A stretch of DNA of 64,000 nt from Palsa-1400 sp036501625 (GCA_036501625.1 DASXZY010000046.1:1-64000); one strand, 5' to 3'. Positions 25,317 through 35,248 are shown, counted from the stretch's first letter. Notes: a model not told the origin generated them from the sequence alone. Made by a program: numbers and translations.

Positions 25317-27320
25317 CTATTTCCTGGCGGCGGATTGATAGGCCTGGAGTTGGGCGGCCAGTTTTTCCGCGAGGGCAGTTTCCCCGGCCGACCGAGCCAG
25401 TTCCAGCGCGCGAGCGGCCACCGGCGCGGCGCGATCAGGCCGTCCGGCGGCGGCATAGGCGGCGGCGATGCGGCCGAGCATGAAATGCGCGCCGGCCAGC
25501 TTCGGTTGCAGGCGCGCGACTTCTTCGTATTGACTCAAGGCTTCGTCCAATTGTCCGCCGGCAAACAGCACGCCGCCGAGATTGTAATGGGCTTCCGCGA
25601 AATCCGGAGCGGCGGCGGCGGCGCGCTCGAAATGCTGCCGGGCCTGGTTGGTATCGCCCATGCGGAGGAGGATGCTGCCGAGATCGTTGTGGGCCAGGGC
25701 GTAGTCCGGCGCGAGTTCGATGGCTTTTTGATAATTCGAAATGGCCGCCGGCGCCCGGCCCGCCTGGAGCAAGGCGTAGCCGAGATTGCAATAGGCGTCC
25801 GCGAAATCCGGGCGAAGGCGGACGGCGGATTGAAAATTGGTCGCGGCGGAATCGTAGCGCGCCTGCTTCAAACGGGCGCGGCCGAGGTTGTAATAAATGT
25901 CGGGATCGTTCGGCTGCGCGGCCATGGCGCGCTGGAAAAAGGAAATGGATTCTTCGACACCCCCCTTTTCCAGCAAGGCGAAGCCGAGATTGTTGAGCGC
26001 CACGGGATCAGCGGGATCGCCGGCCAGAACTTCGCGCGAGAGGGAAATGGCTTCGTCCCATTGGCGTTTGTCCAGCAGAGCGTGCGCGAGATTGTTGCGG
26101 GCGATGGTGGAAGGCACGCTGGCCAGAGTGGCCCGCCAGAGCGTCTCGCTGTCCGCATAATTTTGGCACTGGCGCCAGGTCAGCCCGCCCAAAAGCACGA
26201 GCACGCAGGCGCAAATGACGGCCTTGGCCTGCCCGAAGCGGGCGAGCCATTTGTCAGCGGCGGCGGCGGCCAGAATGAGCGGGCCGATGCAGGCGGCATA
26301 TTGATAATGGTCCGCCACGAAGGTGTAGCGGAAGGTGTATTCGGTGATGAATCCCAGCAGCGGCGCGAGCATGGCCACGTAGAATAGCGCGGAGGCCTTC
26401 ACGGCGCGGCCGCTGAACCAAATCGCCACGGCGGCAAGCAGGCAGGCGGCGAGCCATGCGTATTGGAGCGGGTCGGCGGGATTGATATGCCAGTGCGCGT
26501 AGCTGAACGACAATCCAGCCGGCCACGCGAGTTTGCCGAGATAAAACCACAGCGCCCGGCTCGCGATGAGCACGCGGCCCGTCCAACTGATGGCGAAGGC
26601 GCCGCCCACCGCGTATTGATGATGCTGTTCCCACCACATGCTGACGAGTCCCATGGCCAGGCCGAGCAGAAAGAACGGAACGATCTGCGCGATGCGCCGC
26701 GCGTTGATGGGTTTTCCTGTCATCCATAAAATCAACAGCAGCGCGACTGGCCACGCGCAGGCGGTCGTTTTGGCGAACAGCGCCGCTGCCTGCAAAGCGA
26801 GCGCGGCGCAGTAATAGCGCCACGCGCCGGGCCGGTCTTCCGCGAATTCCACCCAGGCCCAGGCCGCCAGCAGGCAGCAAAACAGCGAGAGCACATTTTT
26901 CAATTCCGTCACCCAGGCCACCGATTCGACTTGCACGGGATGAAGCGCGAACAGCGCGGCCGCCAGCCATGCGGCCGGCCATCGCAACCGGCGCAGCAAA
27001 CCCCACAGCAGAAGCGCGTTGGCGGCGTGCAAAATGATATTGACCCAATGATAGCCGCTCCCCGCCAATCCCCACAGGCCGTGCTCCGCCCGCAGGACGG
27101 TATAGGCCAGCGGAAAGTATTGCGAAGGCGAATCGGTGGAGAACCAAATCCGTTTTAATCCGTCCGGCGCGGTCAGCAAGGAATTATGTGTGACATACAC
27201 GTCATCGTCCCAGACAAAACCCGCATGCCAGGCCGGTTGATAGGCCAGGACGACTGCGGCGGCCAGAACCAGGGCAGGGAGCCACGCGCGCCGGGTTCTG
27301 GCGGGTTGTTCAAGGGCCAT
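25317..27320 (-). CDS. TMTC-like GT-C membrane protein with TPR tail (paralogue 4)
   Basis: 667 aa. About 9-11 membrane segments (residues 10-390) are followed by some seven tetratricopeptide repeats (for example DPDIYYNLGRARLKQ, DYALAHNDLGSILLRMG). The first periplasmic loop has the acidic motif WDDDVYVTHN expected for dolichyl/polyprenyl-phosphate-sugar-dependent GT-C enzymes, and ALHPVQVESVAWVTELKNVL is the family signature shared with its three neighbours. Likely an O-mannosyltransferase-type enzyme or glycan carrier at the inner membrane. The start has GGAAGGG 4 bases upstream and overlaps the previous stop by 11 bases. It is the most diverged of the four and lacks the DCQLYG segment. 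Confidence 0.8.
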   Translation of the reverse strand: MALEQPARTRRAWLPALVLAAAVVLAYQPAWHAGFVWDDDVYVTHNSLLTAPDGLKRIWFSTDSPSQYFPLAYTVLRAEHGLWGLAGSGYHWVNIILHAANALLLWGLLRRLRWPAAWLAAALFALHPVQVESVAWVTELKNVLSLFCCLLAAWAWVEFAEDRPGAWRYYCAALALQAAALFAKTTACAWPVALLLILWMTGKPINARRIAQIVPFFLLGLAMGLVSMWWEQHHQYAVGGAFAISWTGRVLIASRALWFYLGKLAWPAGLSFSYAHWHINPADPLQYAWLAACLLAAVAIWFSGRAVKASALFYVAMLAPLLGFITEYTFRYTFVADHYQYAACIGPLILAAAAADKWLARFGQAKAVICACVLVLLGGLTWRQCQNYADSETLWRATLASVPSTIARNNLAHALLDKRQWDEAISLSREVLAGDPADPVALNNLGFALLEKGGVEESISFFQRAMAAQPNDPDIYYNLGRARLKQARYDSAATNFQSAVRLRPDFADAYCNLGYALLQAGRAPAAISNYQKAIELAPDYALAHNDLGSILLRMGDTNQARQHFERAAAAAPDFAEAHYNLGGVLFAGGQLDEALSQYEEVARLQPKLAGAHFMLGRIAAAYAAAGRPDRAAPVAARALELARSAGETALAEKLAAQLQAYQSAARK

Positions 27321-29220
27321 TTTTCCCTTCCTTCGCGCGCATCAAGTCCGTCAGGCGCTGGCGGGCGGCGCCAAGATTGGGTTGCAGTTCAACGGCTTTT
27401 TGGCAATGGGCAATCGCCTCGTCCATTCGGCCGAGATGGGCCAGGACGCCGGCCAAATTGTAATGAGCTTCGGCGAAGGATGGGGCCAGTTCGACGGCGC
27501 GCTGGAAACGCTCCCGGGCTTCGTCAATCCGGCCCTGGCGCAGGAGAATGTTGCCGAGATCGTTGTGGGCCAGCGCGTAATCGGGATTCAACATCAGGGC
27601 GCGAATATAATCGATTTCGGCATCGGAGGTTTGCCCTTGTTGCAAGAGCGCGAAGCCCAGATTGCACCAGCCTTCGGCCGAGTTGGGATCGATCTCGACG
27701 GCGGCCCGGAGCGAGGCTGCCGCAGCCGGGAAATCGTGCTTCTGCAACTCAACACGCGCGAGGATCAGCCGGTTGACCGCGCTGTGCGGCTGAGTTTGGA
27801 TGGAGCGCGAGGCTTCGGCCGCGGCGCCGTCCAGATTGCCTTGATGCATATAAATGAGGGCCAAATTATCGTGGGCTTCGGCATCCGCCGGCAGAATGGC
27901 CAACGTCTGGCGGCATTGCGCGAGGGCGTCGTCCCAGCGACCCTGGTCGATGTCCCAAGAGGACAAATTGTTGTGGGCCGGGAGGCAATCGGGATACGCG
28001 CGCAAGGTTGCTTCCCAAAGCGTGCCGCTGTTTTGGTAAACGGATGTTTGGTTCCACGTGAGCATCGCAAACGCCATCGCTGCCAGAGCCGCCAGCGCGG
28101 GCACGCCTTCGCGCAAGCGGGGCCGATTCGCAACGAAATCGCCAATACCCCAAACCACCATGATCCACAGTCCAACGGCGGACAAATAAGTGTAACGGTC
28201 CGCCATCGATTGCCCGCCAACCTGCACCACGCCGATGACCGGCACGAGCATTCCCAAAAACCAAAACCATCCCACCGCAAGATACTGCGCCGAACGAGCG
28301 CGCGACAATACCAGCGCGGTGACTGCCGCCAGCAAGACGATGGCGCCAACGACTTCCCACGCGGGCCATGGCCGATAGGGATAATATGCCGCCAAATTCG
28401 AGGGCCAAAAATTCTTGAGCACATACCGCACGTAGGAGACCGGGACGTTTGCGAGGCGGTCGCCCAGCGAAAATCGCCCCAGCGAGGCCACGGACTCCGC
28501 GCCGTTCTGCACCAGGAACGTGATGAAACTGCATGCCGCGCTCAGGACAAAAAACGGAATTTTCTCCGTGATCGCCCGCCGCCCCAGCCGGTGCAGCGGC
28601 CAATAATCCAGCAACAGCAAGACAAATGGCAGCGTGACCAGCATCGGCTTTGCGAGCAAGCCCAGCGCGAAAAACGCCAAGGCCAGCGCATAGAAGAATT
28701 TATGGCGCCCCTTTTCAGATTTGAGATTTTCCGCGTAGCGGACGAAAGCCCAAATCGCCAGCAGGCCGAAAAATGAACTCAATACGTCCTTCCGTTCCGA
28801 GACCCAAGCCACCGATTCCACCCGCAACGGATGCAGCGCGAAGATCATCGCCACCGAGGCGCTGCGCCAAAACGCGCCTGTCAAATGTTCAAGCAATAGA
28901 AATAGCAGGACGGCATTGGCCGCGTGAAACAGGACGCTGGTCAGGTGATGGCCCAACGGTTTCACTCCGTAAAGCTGGCAATCGGCCATGTGAGAAAGCC
29001 ACGTCAGCGGATGCCAATTGCTGGCCGCGGTGGCGGTCAAGGCCCAGGCGAAGCCGGAGGCCGTCAAGCCGTGCTGGACGTGAACATTCTCGGTGACGTA
29101 GGCCGGATCGTCATAGTTGACAAAGCCGCAGCGCAGCGCCGCTGAAAAAATAATCAGCACCGCGGTCGCGAGCAGGGCGCATACAATATGCCTGGGCTGG
29201 CGGGTTTCCGAGTCCGTCAC
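27310..29220 (-). CDS. TMTC-like GT-C membrane protein with TPR tail (paralogue 3)
   Basis: 636 aa. The N-terminal loop motif FVNYDDPAYVTENVHVQHGL, HPLTWLSHMADCQLYG and ALHPLRVESVAWVSERKDVL place it with the two paralogues upstream. About 10 membrane segments precede roughly six TPRs (DDALAQCRQTLAILPADAEA; DYALAHNDLGNILLRQGRID). The TPR part most resembles that of paralogue 4, so recombination between neighbours is possible. GTG start overlaps the preceding stop by 4 bases. Predicted inner-membrane glycosyltransferase; donor and acceptor unknown. Confidence 0.8.
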   Translation of the reverse strand: MTDSETRQPRHIVCALLATAVLIIFSAALRCGFVNYDDPAYVTENVHVQHGLTASGFAWALTATAASNWHPLTWLSHMADCQLYGVKPLGHHLTSVLFHAANAVLLFLLLEHLTGAFWRSASVAMIFALHPLRVESVAWVSERKDVLSSFFGLLAIWAFVRYAENLKSEKGRHKFFYALALAFFALGLLAKPMLVTLPFVLLLLDYWPLHRLGRRAITEKIPFFVLSAACSFITFLVQNGAESVASLGRFSLGDRLANVPVSYVRYVLKNFWPSNLAAYYPYRPWPAWEVVGAIVLLAAVTALVLSRARSAQYLAVGWFWFLGMLVPVIGVVQVGGQSMADRYTYLSAVGLWIMVVWGIGDFVANRPRLREGVPALAALAAMAFAMLTWNQTSVYQNSGTLWEATLRAYPDCLPAHNNLSSWDIDQGRWDDALAQCRQTLAILPADAEAHDNLALIYMHQGNLDGAAAEASRSIQTQPHSAVNRLILARVELQKHDFPAAAASLRAAVEIDPNSAEGWCNLGFALLQQGQTSDAEIDYIRALMLNPDYALAHNDLGNILLRQGRIDEARERFQRAVELAPSFAEAHYNLAGVLAHLGRMDEAIAHCQKAVELQPNLGAARQRLTDLMRAKEGKNGP

Positions 29221-31181
29221 GGGCGCGGCCCTCCGCCGCCAGCCTGGTAGCTCTTTAATTGCCCCTCCAGCGCCGCGGCCAGCGCGGCGTTGTTTTGGGC
29301 CAGGGCCAATTGGCGCGCTAGTTGGGCGGTGGCGACCGCCTCCGCGGGTTGGCCAGCCTCCGCGCAGGCAGCCGCCAGCGTGCTGAGAAACGCTGGATTC
29401 CGGTAGTGGCTGTGTTCACTGGCCTGGCGGGCGAGCTGGACGGCTCTGGGGCCGTCGCGCAAGGAACGGTCAGGGCAAGTGGCGAGCAGCAAAGCCAGAT
29501 TATTGGCGGCGTCGTCCATGGCGGGGCGCAACTTGAGAGTCTGGGAATATTCGGCGATGGCCTTGGCCGGCTGGCCGGCTTGCGCGAGGGCGCCGGCCAA
29601 TTTGTAGTGTACTTCCGCCGCATTGGGATCGAGAGCGAGCGCGCGTTGAAAGCAATCGACGGCGGCGGCGGGCTGGTTATTGGCCAGATAGGCGCGGCCC
29701 ATGTTGAAGCAGGCTTGGGGAAATTGCGGCCGATTTTTGAGGGCGTCTTCAAAATTGGGAACGGCATTGGAAATCTGGCCCAGCTCCAGCCAAGCGCAGC
29801 CAAGGTTGTTTTGCACGAGAGCCAGGAATTGAGGCGAGGCGGTGTCGTCGGCGACTTTCAGCGCGCGCTCGAAACAGCGGACGGCGCGGGGATAATTGCC
29901 CTGCCGCATGACCGCGCAACCGACGTTGTAACAAGTCTGGCTGTCCTGGTCGGAAAACTCGGCGGCACGCGCGAAGAGGGCGACCGGGTTTTTCCAAAAG
30001 TCTATTTGGCGGCACGCGCAGGCCGCGCAGCCCGCGACCGCCAGCGCGCCGACCGTGGCAATGGCCGGGTGCGCCCAGGCTCGCTTTGCCAGCAAGTCGC
30101 ACACACCCCACGCCACCATGATGGAGATTCCCACGCTGGGGAGGTAGCTGTAACGGTCGGCCATGGATTGCTGGCCGACTTGCACCAGGCCGATGACCGG
30201 CACGAGCATGCCCAGAAACCAAAACCAGCCGACGGCCAAGCAAGGCCGCGGCCGCCTCTGCCAGACAACCCAAACCGTAATAGCGACAAGAAGAATTAGT
30301 GCGCCTTCGACCTGGTAGTATTTCCATTTCTCAAAGCCGTAAAAAACCGAAAGCCCGGACGGCCAGAAAATTTTGCCCAAATAGCGCGCGTAAGAGACGG
30401 GCACATTGGCCAGGCGCTGTCCGAGAGAAACCTTGGCCAGCGAGGCCACTACGCCGGAACGATCCTGCACGTAATAGGTGATGGCGCTCGCGCAGACAGC
30501 CAGCAGAAGGAATGGAATTTTCTCCGAGACCAGCCGCCAGGAGAATTCTTTGCCCAGTTTCAGGCGCCCCAGCGGCCAATAATCCAGGAGCAATAATACG
30601 AAGGGAAGCGTCACGACCATGGATTTGGACATCAAACCGCACGCGAACAGCGCCAGTGCCAGCGCGTAGAATTTCCGGCGGTTGGGGCCTTGCCCGCAGC
30701 GCACGTAAGCCGTGACCGATAACATCCAAAAAAAGGTGCTGAGGACATCCTTGCGCTCAGCCACCCAAACGACGGATTCGATGCGCAACGGATGAAGCGC
30801 AAAAATGGCCGCCACCCAAGCGCTGCGCCACAACGCGCCAGTCATGCGGTGCAGGAGCAGAAAGAGCAGCGTCGTGCTGGCGAGATGCAACAGGAGATTT
30901 GTCAAATGATGCCCGTCGGCATTCAAACCGTAGAGCTGGTAGTCGATGATGTGCGAAATCCAAGTTAGCGGATGCCAATTGGCCGCGTATCCCGTCGTGA
31001 AGGCCCAGCGGAGGCTCTGCCAGTTTAAACCGTGGCGGATGTTTGGATTCATCGTCACGTAATCGCCGTCGTCGAGGTTGACAAATGTGCATGACAGGGC
31101 GAGCGAATAGACGCACAGCACCAGCGTGGCCAGCGAGGCGCAGGCGAGCCATTTTCGCGTACGTTGTTCCGCGGCGGTCAT
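29217..31181 (-). CDS. TMTC-like GT-C membrane protein with TPR tail (paralogue 2)
   Basis: 654 aa. Loop motif FVNLDDGDYVTMNPNIRHGL, then HPLTWISHIIDYQLYG and HPLRIESVVWVAERKDVL. About 10 membrane segments, then about six TPRs ending in the module NNLALLLATCPDRSLRDGP, which is shared with paralogue 1 and common in verrucomicrobial TPR proteins. ATG start overlaps the preceding stop by 4 bases (ATGA). Same predicted role as the neighbours. Confidence 0.8.
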   Translation of the reverse strand: MTAAEQRTRKWLACASLATLVLCVYSLALSCTFVNLDDGDYVTMNPNIRHGLNWQSLRWAFTTGYAANWHPLTWISHIIDYQLYGLNADGHHLTNLLLHLASTTLLFLLLHRMTGALWRSAWVAAIFALHPLRIESVVWVAERKDVLSTFFWMLSVTAYVRCGQGPNRRKFYALALALFACGLMSKSMVVTLPFVLLLLDYWPLGRLKLGKEFSWRLVSEKIPFLLLAVCASAITYYVQDRSGVVASLAKVSLGQRLANVPVSYARYLGKIFWPSGLSVFYGFEKWKYYQVEGALILLVAITVWVVWQRRPRPCLAVGWFWFLGMLVPVIGLVQVGQQSMADRYSYLPSVGISIMVAWGVCDLLAKRAWAHPAIATVGALAVAGCAACACRQIDFWKNPVALFARAAEFSDQDSQTCYNVGCAVMRQGNYPRAVRCFERALKVADDTASPQFLALVQNNLGCAWLELGQISNAVPNFEDALKNRPQFPQACFNMGRAYLANNQPAAAVDCFQRALALDPNAAEVHYKLAGALAQAGQPAKAIAEYSQTLKLRPAMDDAANNLALLLATCPDRSLRDGPRAVQLARQASEHSHYRNPAFLSTLAAACAEAGQPAEAVATAQLARQLALAQNNAALAAALEGQLKSYQAGGGGPRP

Positions 31182-33151
31182 GGGTTGGAATCTCCGGCAA
31201 GCTCCTGATAGCGGCGCAATTGCGAGGCGAGGGTCGCGGCCAGGGCGGAATTGTTTTGACTGAGGGCCAATTGCCGCGCTTCTCGCGCGGCCGCAACCGC
31301 GTCAGGCAATCGACCGGTCTCCGCGTAAGCGGCCGCCAGCGTTCCAAGCACGGTTGGATTCTGGCGACCGCTGCGCTCGCTGGCTTGGCGGGCCAATTCG
31401 ACGGCTCTTGGGCCGTCGCGCAATGAACGATCCGGGCAGGTGGCGAGGAGCCAGGCCAGATTGTTGGCGGCATCGACCAGGCCGGGGTTTAATTGCAGAG
31501 TCCGGGAATATTCCGCAATGGCTTTAGCGGGCTGACCGGATTGCGCGAGGGCGGCCGCCAATTTGTTGTGGACTTCGGCCGCATTGGGGTCCAAGGCGGC
31601 GGTGCGCTGGAAGCAATCGACGGCCATATCGGGCTGGTTATTGGCTGCGAAGGCGCGGCCCATGTTGAAGTGCGCTTGCGGAAAGAGGGGATTCGCCGTA
31701 ATGGCCAGTCCAAAATTGGACATGGCGTTGGAGATTTGGCCCTGCTGCAAATAGATGTAACCGAGATCGTTATAAGCGAGCGCGCGGCTGACCGAGAGGC
31801 CGTCGTCCTGCCCAGAACGCAGCGCGTCTTTAAAATAATCAATGGCCCGGTCATTTTGGCCCATTTCCATAGAGTTGCGGCCGAGGCTGTAGCAGGCCAT
31901 GTAATTCGGCCCGGTCACTTCAATATCATGCACGAAGAGGGTGCGGGTATCGTGCCAATAACGCGCTTGGAAGAGCGTCAATACAAAACAGGCCGCGATG
32001 GCCGCTTCCGCGCCGATCACAGCCGCCACGCGCAAACGCGGATGGCTCGCGACCCAATCCCGCGCGCTCCAAGCCGCCATAATCCAAAGGCCCACGCAGG
32101 GCAGATAAGTGTAGCGATCGGCCATCGACTGATAGCCAGCCTGCACGAGGCCAAGCGTCGGGATGAGCATTCCCAGGAACCAACACCAGCCGACGGCCAG
32201 ATAGGGCCGCGACCGCCCGCGCCACAACACCCACGCGCTGATGGCCGCCAGCAGGCAAACCGAGCCGGCGATGGCCAGCGGCGCCAGCGCGCGGTGCGGA
32301 TAAAAGACGGCCAGGCCCGTTGGCCACACATCTTTGACAATATAGTTTACACAAGCAACGGGCGCGTTCGCCAGGCGCGCGCCCAATGGGAGAACCGACA
32401 AATTGGCCACGGCTCCGAAGCGATCCTGGACGAGGAACGTGACCACGCTATCGCCCGCCGCCAGCAGGAAGAAGGGCGCTTTTTCCGCAACCGCGCCCCA
32501 TGAGAATGCGGGGCCGAATTGCAAACGGCCTAGCGGCCAATAATCCAGCAATAGCAGAACGAAGGGCAGAGTGACGACCATCGGTTTGGCCATCAGCCCA
32601 AAGGCAAAAAACACGATGGCCAGCGCATAGAAGAATTTGGAGCCTGCGGATTTCAATTTCTCCGCGTATCGAACGTAGGCGCCCGCCGCCAGCAGCCAAA
32701 AAAAAGTGCTGAGCACGTCCTTCCGTTCTGAGACCCAAACGACCGACTCGACACGCAGGGGATGAAGCGCGAAAAGCGCCGCCACGCACGCGCTCGACCA
32801 CATGGCGCCAGTCAGGCGGTTTAGGAGCAGGAAAAGGAGGATCGCGTTGACCGCGTGAATCAGCACGCTCGACAGGTGGTGGCCCAGCGGTTTTATCCCG
32901 TAAAGCTGGCAATCGGCCATGTGCGAAATCCACGTCAGCGGATGCCAATTGCAAGCGTGGCCGGTGGTGAAAGCCCATTTTAGACCGGACCTGGTCAAAC
33001 CCTGTTGAACGATTGGATTGGAAGTGACGTAGTCCGGGTCGTCAAAGGAAACGAAGCCGCAATGAAGCGCGAACTGGAAGGCGGACAGGACCGCCACGCC
33101 CAGCAACAGGCAAATGACCCATTTTCGCCCACGGCTTCCAGAGTCTGTCAT
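31178..33151 (-). CDS. TMTC-like GT-C membrane protein with TPR tail (paralogue 1, first in the run)
   Basis: 657 aa. Loop motif FVSFDDPDYVTSNPIVQQGL, then HPLTWISHMADCQLYG, HPLRVESVVWVSERKDVL, and LPFVLLLLDYWPLGRL in the central membrane region. TPRs follow residue 400, ending in NNLAWLLATCPDRSLRDGP and an Ala-rich C-terminus. It is closest to paralogue 2 over the full length, which suggests a recent duplication. It starts 38 bases after the stop of the REC-PAS-kinase gene, so that kinase may be the promoter-proximal gene of a five-gene unit. Confidence 0.8.
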   Translation of the reverse strand: MTDSGSRGRKWVICLLLGVAVLSAFQFALHCGFVSFDDPDYVTSNPIVQQGLTRSGLKWAFTTGHACNWHPLTWISHMADCQLYGIKPLGHHLSSVLIHAVNAILLFLLLNRLTGAMWSSACVAALFALHPLRVESVVWVSERKDVLSTFFWLLAAGAYVRYAEKLKSAGSKFFYALAIVFFAFGLMAKPMVVTLPFVLLLLDYWPLGRLQFGPAFSWGAVAEKAPFFLLAAGDSVVTFLVQDRFGAVANLSVLPLGARLANAPVACVNYIVKDVWPTGLAVFYPHRALAPLAIAGSVCLLAAISAWVLWRGRSRPYLAVGWCWFLGMLIPTLGLVQAGYQSMADRYTYLPCVGLWIMAAWSARDWVASHPRLRVAAVIGAEAAIAACFVLTLFQARYWHDTRTLFVHDIEVTGPNYMACYSLGRNSMEMGQNDRAIDYFKDALRSGQDDGLSVSRALAYNDLGYIYLQQGQISNAMSNFGLAITANPLFPQAHFNMGRAFAANNQPDMAVDCFQRTAALDPNAAEVHNKLAAALAQSGQPAKAIAEYSRTLQLNPGLVDAANNLAWLLATCPDRSLRDGPRAVELARQASERSGRQNPTVLGTLAAAYAETGRLPDAVAAAREARQLALSQNNSALAATLASQLRRYQELAGDSNP

Positions 33152-33189
33152 CTATGGATGTTAGCCATAACGCGGGCAAAACAGCATCT

Positions 33190-34566
33190 TCAATTCTTGC
33201 GCCGGGGCAGGGAGCAGGTGACCGTGACGCCCCCGCTTTTGGCGTGCCGCAAGCTAATGGTCGCGCCAATCATCCGCGCCCGATGGCGCATCACCCGCAG
33301 CCCCATGCCCTTTCCATTGGCAGGGCGCGCGGTGAAGCCAGAGCCGTCGTCCTGGATGCGCAAGATCAAACGCGCGTTGCTCGAGCCGAGGCTCAGGCGA
33401 ACGTTCTTGGCCTGGCCATGCTTGATGGCGTTGGTGGCGGCTTCCTGGGCGATGCGGTAAAGATGGACGGCGACAGCGTTGTCCCGAATCTTGATCTCCG
33501 GCTCGCACTGCAATTCGCAGGAGATGGAAAAAATCGTGCGAATATTCTCCGCCAATTGTTCCAGCGCGGCTTCGATGTCATTGGTGTCCAGCACGACCGG
33601 GCAAAGTCCGCGAGAAAGGCGCCGGGTCTGGGACAGCGCTTCATTGATGAGCAACGCGATGTTGCCGGCGGCTTCGGATTCCTCGACGTTTTTGGCTTGG
33701 AGCTTTTGCTGAAGAACCTTGGCCAGAAAAGCGATGCCGGTCATCGATTGCCCCAAGCCGTCGTGCAAATCCTGGCCGAGGCGGCGCTGCTCGCGTTCGC
33801 TGATTTCCTGGATTTCGTGTTCGAGCATCCGGCGGTCGGTGACATCGCGCAGGATGCTCAGATTGAGGTCTTGCGTCAGTTGCGTTGAAGAAAATTCGAT
33901 GAAGCAATGGCCGCCGCCGGGTTTGGTAAAAGACAGTTCGCCCAGCCCTTCGCCATGTCCGTGGAGGGAAGGCGGCAGCGGCTCGGCCAGCAAATCGTTC
34001 CATCGCAATTCGAGCAGTTTCTCGCGGGCCAATCCGACCAGTTGACAGGCGGCTCCGTTGACTTCCACGAAGCGGCCGCGGCTGTCCGAGATGAGGATCG
34101 CGTCCAGGCTGCGCTCGAAAAGCAGGCGGAATCGTTCGTGGCTTTTTTGCAGGGCCTGAACGCTCGCCGCCTGTTGCACCGAATACCGGAGGACCCGCTC
34201 GAGGATGACCGGGTCCAATTGGTCCTTGATCAGGAAATCCGCCGCGCCCAATTGGGTTGCTTCAAGATCGACCTTCGGATCGTCCGAGCCGGTGAGAATG
34301 ATGATCGGCGCCCGCACCTTTTGCTGGACGGCCTCGCGAAGAAGGTCCAGGCCGGTGCGGATGCCGAGGCGGTAATCGAGCAGGCAGGCGTCGTGCCGGT
34401 TTTCGCGCAAGGCAGCCAGACCCTCCTCATAACTGCCTTTCCAATCCAGGACAAATTTCTTGCCCGGAACCTTGGACAGCATCCGGCGCAGCAGCACGAA
34501 GGTGCTCTCCTCATCATCAATCAATAACACGCTGACGGGCGCGGGGCCATTGCTGGTCTCGGTCAT
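33190..34566 (-). CDS. REC-PAS-HisKA_3 hybrid sensor histidine kinase
   Basis: 458 aa, soluble. The N-terminal receiver (about 10-125) has LLIDDEES, phospho-Asp in CLLDYRLG, and the conserved Lys in FLIKDQ. A PAS domain (about 140-260) leads into a NarL-type kinase: the H-box QRRLGQDLHDGLGQ (phospho-acceptor His) and an HATPase with IAQEAATNAIKHG, IQDDGSGF and GMGLRVMRHRARMIGA. A receiver at the N-terminus means it is itself controlled by another kinase. It should signal to a LuxR-type regulator, but none lies nearby. ATG at 34566 is preferred over a TTG 27 bases upstream. It is divergent from a small membrane protein gene 58 bases away. Confidence 0.87.
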   Translation of the reverse strand: MTETSNGPAPVSVLLIDDEESTFVLLRRMLSKVPGKKFVLDWKGSYEEGLAALRENRHDACLLDYRLGIRTGLDLLREAVQQKVRAPIIILTGSDDPKVDLEATQLGAADFLIKDQLDPVILERVLRYSVQQAASVQALQKSHERFRLLFERSLDAILISDSRGRFVEVNGAACQLVGLAREKLLELRWNDLLAEPLPPSLHGHGEGLGELSFTKPGGGHCFIEFSSTQLTQDLNLSILRDVTDRRMLEHEIQEISEREQRRLGQDLHDGLGQSMTGIAFLAKVLQQKLQAKNVEESEAAGNIALLINEALSQTRRLSRGLCPVVLDTNDIEAALEQLAENIRTIFSISCELQCEPEIKIRDNAVAVHLYRIAQEAATNAIKHGQAKNVRLSLGSSNARLILRIQDDGSGFTARPANGKGMGLRVMRHRARMIGATISLRHAKSGGVTVTCSLPRRKN

Positions 34567-34624
34567 GCTCCCTAATTTAAGATGCTCTGGCAAAAGATCA
34601 ATTTAACAAAACAACTTTGCATGA

Positions 34625-35071
34625 ATGCCGGTTTTGGCTTCCATTAGCGGGGTGATGAACACGTTGATGGCGGCGGGACTGATGGCATGGGCGGCGTGGG
34701 TTTTGACGCGGGCTTTGCCGGCGCAGAACGCGGCCATGATTCTCGCGTGCCTGGTTCTGTGCGAATTCGCGTTGGAAACTATTTGGCATGGCGGGGCTTG
34801 GTTCGGCGCGGATTTGATTCTGTGGCCGGCGCAGATTGTTTTAACACGCGCGGCATGGCGCTGGATGCTTCGCCGGCGGCGGCGCGATTGGAACTACGGC
34901 CTTTGGCTCATCGCGTTGTCAGCGGCATCCGTCGCGCTGGCCCAATTTGCCTGGAGTGGCGCGGCCAGGCTGGCTGTTCTTCGCTTTGCGGCCACGGTTG
35001 TCTGCCTGTCTCTTCTTTCGCCATGGTTTATCTCAAAGTTTCCGCAGCAGCCACATAATCACGCTCAATAA
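34625..35071 (+). CDS. Small hypothetical membrane protein, four predicted segments
   Basis: 148 aa. Hydrophobic stretches at about residues 5-28, 35-75 (probably two) and 92-135, an Arg-rich cytoplasmic loop (MLRRRRRDWN), and a His-containing tail. No family recognised. Codon use looks coding. It shares a 58-base divergent region with the kinase gene, and its last 39 bases overlap the 3' end of the convergent DUF2905 gene. Confidence 0.55.
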   Translation: MPVLASISGVMNTLMAAGLMAWAAWVLTRALPAQNAAMILACLVLCEFALETIWHGGAWFGADLILWPAQIVLTRAAWRWMLRRRRRDWNYGLWLIALSAASVALAQFAWSGAARLAVLRFAATVVCLSLLSPWFISKFPQQPHNHAQ

Positions 35072-35248
35072 AACGCTGAAGAGCAGGCACGTCACGATCG
35101 GAAAATGGAAGCTGGCATTGCCGCGGGAATAGTTGATGTCGCCCGGCAGCCGCCCCAGCCAGCCGCGGCCAAAACCGGACCACAAAAGGGCGCCGGCCGC
35201 CGCCAACGCCAAGCCCCCGATCACCAGCCATTTTCCGAGATCATTCAT
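35033..35248 (-). CDS. DUF2905 family small membrane protein
   Basis: 71 aa. MNDLGKWLVIGGLALAAAG (first membrane segment), then the family core LGRLPGDINYSRGN and FPIVTCLLFSVLLSVIMWLL (second membrane segment). Length and layout match DUF2905, a widespread inner-membrane family of unknown function. Its start overlaps the stop of the upstream ABC exporter gene by 8 bases, so it is probably translated with it. Confidence 0.85.
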   Translation of the reverse strand: MNDLGKWLVIGGLALAAAGALLWSGFGRGWLGRLPGDINYSRGNASFHFPIVTCLLFSVLLSVIMWLLRKL

